17,673 nucleotides of DNA, taken from the NCBI GenBank assembly GCA_002725095.1, contig PBQQ01000047.1, forward strand, positions 4,756-22,428. Direction: 5' to 3'. Shown here piece by piece: positions 14,474 through 17,673 of the stretch; the stretch's first letter is position 1, and every line of letters starts with the position of its first letter. Both the position numbers and the translations under genes were made by a program. The stretch comes from Gammaproteobacteria bacterium (GTDB taxonomy: Bacteria; Pseudomonadota; Gammaproteobacteria; Pseudomonadales; Azotimanducaceae). The notes below the pieces were generated by a model, which was given only the letters and a program-made list of their open reading frames with translations, was not told the origin of the DNA and searched no databases.

Positions 14474-14592
14474 TAGGCTCGACCTTCCAGTAAATGCGGT
14501 AAGCTTGCAGCGTCAGATATTGTCGCAGCAGGCGCGCCGCATTGACTTCTCTAGATGCGCTCCAGTTACGATTGAGTGAGCGGAGGCGCAGC

Positions 14593-16485
14593 ATGCAATA
14601 CTCGCAGGTGTATCGGCGGTCCATTACTGACCCAGAAGCGTTCTGGGCGGAATGCGCTAATGACATCCCCTGGTATACGTTACCGCGGAATATTCTCAGC
14701 AAGGATGCGAACAATGTCTCGCGCTGGTTTGCTGATGGCACCCTCAATACCTGTTTCTGCGCCATTGACTATCACGTCGAACAAGGTCTTGGCGATCAAA
14801 CAGCCCTGATCTTTGATTCGCCGGTAACCAATACGGTCGCTCGCTACAGTTACGCGGAACTTATGGATTGGACGGCGCGGGTCGCCGGTGGTTTGGTGGA
14901 ACTGGGTGTGGGCAAGGGCGACGTCGTCATTATCTATATGCCTATGGTGCCCGAAACGGTCGTTGCCATGTTGGCTTGTGCGCGCATTGGCGCGGTTCAC
15001 TCTGTCGTGTTTGGTGGCTTCGCGGCCGATGAATTGGCCATGCGTATTGATGATTCTGCGCCCAAGGTTGTGCTCGCTGCGACGTGCGGTATCGAGGCTG
15101 ATCGGGTGATCCCCTATCAGCCGTTACTCAATGGAGCTCTAGAACTTGCAGGTCATAAGCCGGCTCATGTGGTGATGCTGGAGCGACCGCAAGTGCCGGC
15201 GCAGTTAACCGCACCGCGCGATTTGGATTGGGCGAGTTGGGCTGCCGCCGCTAAACCCGCTGCCTGTGTGCCCGTTGCTGCAACGGATCCCTTGTACATT
15301 TTGTATACGTCGGGCACGACGGGCAAACCTAAGGGCATAGTCCGAGACAATGGCGGTCATGCGGTGGCGCTCAAGTACAGTATGTCGGCGGTTTACGATG
15401 TGGGCGTTGGCGACGTGTACTGGGCGGCCTCGGACGTGGGCTGGGTGGTCGGGCACTCTTATATTGTCTATGGACCGCTACTGGCCGGTTGCACGACGAT
15501 CGTTTACGAAGGTAAGCCGGTAAGAACGCCCGACGCTGGCGCGTTTTGGCGGGTGCTTGCAGAGCATCGCGTTAACAGTTTTTTCGTTGCACCTACGGCC
15601 TTTCGAGCGATAAAAAAAGAAGACCCAGAGTGTAAGTTGTTAGCACAATACGACCTGTCTAATCTCAAATATCAATTTGTCGCCGGCGAACGGTTGGATC
15701 CACCTACCTATTACTGGCTTGAACAGCACTTGCAGGTGCCGGTCATAGATCATTGGTGGCAGACCGAGACGGGCTGGTCGATTTGCGCGAATCCAGCGGG
15801 TATTGAATTGTTGCCAAGTCGGGCCGGTGCTTGTGGCGTCCCCGCGCCCGGATGGGATCTGCGCGTATTGGATGAGGCGGGACAAGAAGTTGAGGCTGGC
15901 AGAGAGGGCGCCATTGTTGTTAAAGCACCGCTCCCGCCCAGCGCCTTTGCAACCGTGTGGCGCGATCATGAGCGTTTCCAACAGAGCTACTGGAGCCAGT
16001 ATCCAGGGTTCTATTTGACGGGCGATGGCGGTTATCAAGATGCAGACGGCTATGTTTACGTTATGGGAAGAACAGATGATGTAATCAACGTGGCAGGCCA
16101 CCGATTGTCGACAGGGCGGATTGAAGAGGTTCTTGCAGAACATAGTGCAGTGGCAGAATGCGCGGTTGTGGGCATTCACGATGCCGAGAAAGGACAGGTT
16201 CCCGTGGGGTTGTTGTTGTTGAAGGACGGTGTAGACGTTGATGCGCAATCTTTGGTCGCGGAACTGGTCCAAAGTGTGCGCGACAGTGTTGGGCCGATCG
16301 CCAATTTTAAGCGTGCGCTGGTGGTTGCTCGCTTACCCAAGACCCGATCAGGTAAGATACTGCGTCAAGTTATTCGCAAAATGATTGATGGCGATGCCTA
16401 CACCGTGCCGTCAACGATTGACGACCCTGACATTATCCCCGAACTGGAAGCGTCGTTGCAGGAGCATGGGTTCATTGTCTCGTAG
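14593..16485 (+). CDS. prpE: Propionyl-CoA synthetase PrpE (acyl-CoA synthetase)
   Basis: A 630-residue AMP-forming ligase that activates propionate, and more weakly acetate, to the CoA thioester through an acyl-adenylate. Motifs are the P-loop TSGTTGKPKG (239-248), WWQTETGWS after VIDH in the adenylation core, TGDGG (476-480), GRTDDVINVAGHRLSTGRIEE around the hinge, and PKTRSGKILR (582-591) with catalytic Lys588, the residue that Pat-type acetyltransferases modify in PrpE relatives. Length and the N-terminal MQYSQVYRRSITDPEAFW match PrpE better than Acs. The ATG at 14593 was chosen because GGAGG lies six or seven bases upstream; the open frame begins 17 codons earlier. No prpB, prpC or prpD is adjacent, unlike enteric prp operons. 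The small monooxygenase gene follows by 45 bases. Confidence 0.92.
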   Translation: MQYSQVYRRSITDPEAFWAECANDIPWYTLPRNILSKDANNVSRWFADGTLNTCFCAIDYHVEQGLGDQTALIFDSPVTNTVARYSYAELMDWTARVAGGLVELGVGKGDVVIIYMPMVPETVVAMLACARIGAVHSVVFGGFAADELAMRIDDSAPKVVLAATCGIEADRVIPYQPLLNGALELAGHKPAHVVMLERPQVPAQLTAPRDLDWASWAAAAKPAACVPVAATDPLYILYTSGTTGKPKGIVRDNGGHAVALKYSMSAVYDVGVGDVYWAASDVGWVVGHSYIVYGPLLAGCTTIVYEGKPVRTPDAGAFWRVLAEHRVNSFFVAPTAFRAIKKEDPECKLLAQYDLSNLKYQFVAGERLDPPTYYWLEQHLQVPVIDHWWQTETGWSICANPAGIELLPSRAGACGVPAPGWDLRVLDEAGQEVEAGREGAIVVKAPLPPSAFATVWRDHERFQQSYWSQYPGFYLTGDGGYQDADGYVYVMGRTDDVINVAGHRLSTGRIEEVLAEHSAVAECAVVGIHDAEKGQVPVGLLLLKDGVDVDAQSLVAELVQSVRDSVGPIANFKRALVVARLPKTRSGKILRQVIRKMIDGDAYTVPSTIDDPDIIPELEASLQEHGFIVS

Positions 16486-16530
16486 AGTCTCGCAACGCCG
16501 CCTTAAAAATTAGGAACTAAAAACAGATCG

Positions 16531-16869
16531 ATGATTATCGTCCACGGCAGCATTCCGATTCGCCCCGAGCGGCGTGACCAAGCACTGGCATTAGCTAAGC
16601 AAATGGCGACGGCCAGTCGTAACGAAAAAGGGTGTATGTCTTATGAGTTTTATGTCGGGCTGGCCGACCCGGATACGCTCATGCTGTTCCAAGAGTGGGA
16701 AAGCATGGACGCACTAATGGGCCACTTTGACACCGACCATATGGACGCGTTTCTGCAGCAGTTACCCGAGTTGGTATCGGGTGAGATCGTTACCCGTCGT
16801 TATGCTGTGCAGGCCGTGGAGGAAGAAGAAGCCGTCGCAGTAGAGTCCCCAGAACCGATCATTCACTGA
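16531..16869 (+). CDS. ABM-domain protein, putative quinol monooxygenase (YgiN-like)
   Basis: A 112-residue protein with an antibiotic-biosynthesis-monooxygenase (ABM) domain, a dimeric alpha/beta barrel. Typical elements are the first strand IIVHGSIPIRPERRDQAL, the NEKGCMSYEFY turn (31-41), LMLFQEWESMDALMGHF (50-66) and the HMDAFLQQLPELV helix. YgiN-type members oxidise or cycle quinols without a bound cofactor, while others act on polyketides or haem. The substrate is not deducible. The C-terminal tail is short, acidic and probably disordered (VEEEEAVAVESPEP). It is 45 bases after prpE with no terminator between, so they are probably co-transcribed. The stop lies eight bases from the convergent DUF2069 gene. 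Confidence 0.8.
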   Translation: MIIVHGSIPIRPERRDQALALAKQMATASRNEKGCMSYEFYVGLADPDTLMLFQEWESMDALMGHFDTDHMDAFLQQLPELVSGEIVTRRYAVQAVEEEEAVAVESPEPIIH

Positions 16870-16877
16870 AGAATGGC

Positions 16878-17255
16878 CTAGCGTTTTTTCTCTTCAAGCG
16901 GCTCTGGAGAGGCGGCGTCGTGTTCACGACGCTTGCGCACAAAGACGGCCGAACTGATTCCCAGACCGAGCGCAAAGAGCAATTCGACCGTAGCGGCTAA
17001 AAATAGCCGATCATCGGAAATGACCAGCACGGCGTGAATAAAGTACAGAGAACTAATGAGACAAAGCATGAACATACTGCTTAGCTCGCTTTTTAGTGCG
17101 CCTGGCAGGGCTAACAACAGCGGTAATACTTGAATCAGAAACCATATTCCGTTGCTTGACGAGGTAGCCAAGGGTTCGATAAAAAACTGCCGCATACCGG
17201 TGACCGCGAACAGGGATCCGACGCAAACCAGACTTAAAAATAACCAACCGCGCAA
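16878..17255 (-). CDS. DUF2069 family inner-membrane protein
   Basis: A 125-residue protein with four predicted membrane helices (about 4-20, 36-54, 60-79 and 83-106) and a basic cytoplasmic tail, RKRREHD onward. QVLPLLLALPGAL and SLYFIHAVLV are the recognisable core of DUF2069. The function is unknown. It starts with TTG at 17255, supported by GGGAG seven bases upstream and by the absence of another good start before the first helix. It lies 15 bases after the WrbA-like gene, so both are likely one transcript. The wrbA-DUF2069 pair is, to my knowledge, a conserved neighbourhood in Pseudomonas-like bacteria. Confidence 0.8.
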   Translation of the reverse strand: MRGWLFLSLVCVGSLFAVTGMRQFFIEPLATSSSNGIWFLIQVLPLLLALPGALKSELSSMFMLCLISSLYFIHAVLVISDDRLFLAATVELLFALGLGISSAVFVRKRREHDAASPEPLEEKKR

Positions 17256-17270
17256 CCGTATTCTCCCTGT

Positions 17271-17673
17271 TTATTTTTCGGTGGTTGGCGCCAGACGGAG
17301 TGCTGTCTGTGCCAGTTGCGTTCCCGAAGCAATGGCGAGGGCGGCCTCGTCTTCGCTCAAAGTGGCTGGATCATCGCTGCCCTGCAGATGGGTGACGCCG
17401 TAAGGTGTGCCGCCGCTGCGTGTTTGATGCAGCGCAGGCAGGCTGTAGGGCAACCCTTGGATGAGCATGCCGTGGTGCAACAAAGGCACCATCATGGTGA
17501 GTAGTGTGCTTTCCTGGCCGCCGTGAATGGAGGCGCTCGAGGTGAATACGCTTGCGGGCTTTCCAACCAACGCGTTCTCGGCCCACAGGTCCGATGTGGT
17601 ATCGAGAAAGTACTTCATAGGCGCCGCCATATTGCCAAATCGGGTAGCACTGCCCAGAGCGAGGCCATTGCAA
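17271..17673 (-). CDS. wrbA: NAD(P)H:quinone oxidoreductase, WrbA-like flavodoxin, N-terminus beyond the window
   Basis: The last 133 residues of a flavodoxin-fold reductase; the 5' end runs past 17673. The segment GLALGSATRFGNMAAPMKYFLD matches the WrbA stretch that contacts the FMN isoalloxazine. HGGQESTLLTMMVPLLHHGM and RSGGTPYGVTHLQG are further WrbA signatures. WrbA reduces quinones by two electrons with NADH or NADPH and helps avoid semiquinone formation. The frame stays open to the window edge without needing the internal ATG at 17630. It is probably in an operon with the DUF2069 gene. The ABM-type putative quinol monooxygenase on the other side makes a small redox neighbourhood, but that gene is convergent and not co-transcribed. 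Confidence 0.88.
   Translation of the reverse strand, partial: CNGLALGSATRFGNMAAPMKYFLDTTSDLWAENALVGKPASVFTSSASIHGGQESTLLTMMVPLLHHGMLIQGLPYSLPALHQTRSGGTPYGVTHLQGSDDPATLSEDEAALAIASGTQLAQTALRLAPTTEK

Noticed and set aside
14470..14485. AGCC-TAATA-GGCT hairpin as a terminator of the AP2-like gene
   Set aside because: Only four base pairs and no T run follow it.
14542..14572. TTGACT and TACGAT as a prpE promoter
   Set aside because: The spacer is 19 bases, and the start of transcription would fall almost on the ribosome-binding site.
15640..16272. Minus-strand 210-codon open frame
   Set aside because: It lies wholly antisense inside prpE, and its translation has no family features.
1..17673. 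Mobile elements, CRISPR arrays, tRNA or rRNA genes, defence islands
   Set aside because: No transposase or integrase enzyme, no regularly spaced repeats and no tRNA-like cloverleaf were recognised. Gene density and composition look uniform.

Overview
This is an ordinary chromosomal segment of a gammaproteobacterium. The evidence is a RhlB-type DEAD-box helicase, MiaE, SixA, DinB, PrpE, a DUF2069 protein next to WrbA, and a TIGR02204-type MsbA-related ABC exporter, in DNA of balanced to slightly high GC. A marine/Pseudomonas-like lineage is my inference; no species can be named. I see no rRNA, tRNA, insertion sequence, CRISPR array, prophage or toxin-antitoxin module.

Layout. (1) From 1 to 8056 a long run of minus-strand genes reads leftward: argC, a subgroup-Ic aspartate-type aminotransferase, rhlB, a nitrilase-family amidohydrolase, an AI-2E-family (PerM-like) membrane protein and a hisC-like aminotransferase. 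Most of these overlap by ATGA junctions or are separated by a few bases to a few tens of bases. A 360-base gap follows. It holds a possible decayed small gene and a terminator-like hairpin. After the gap come a luciferase-like flavin oxidoreductase and a truncated sixA, joined by a TAATG junction. (2) From 8182 to 10643 a second minus-strand cluster reads esterase, miaE, GT2-like glycosyltransferase. (3) A divergent promoter region at 10644-10821 separates this from a plus-strand ABC exporter, whose stop codon overlaps that of the convergent dinB in TTAA. (4) dinB is divergent, across a 311-base region with a 17-base palindrome, from a small conserved protein that looks like two tandem AP2/integrase-type beta-beta-beta-alpha units. 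(5) prpE and a small ABM-type monooxygenase follow on the plus strand. They converge on a DUF2069 membrane protein and the C-terminal part of a WrbA-like quinone reductase, which runs off the right edge.

How the genes work together. The functions are mostly housekeeping: arginine and possibly histidine synthesis, RNA turnover, tRNA hypermodification, translesion synthesis, propionate activation and quinone redox. The tight packing implies shared transcription and translational coupling more than a single pathway. No novel multi-gene system is evident. The most interesting leads are the tandem AP2-like protein opposite dinB, the palindrome between them, the operator-like repeat over a predicted argC promoter, and the possible broken reading frame after hisC.
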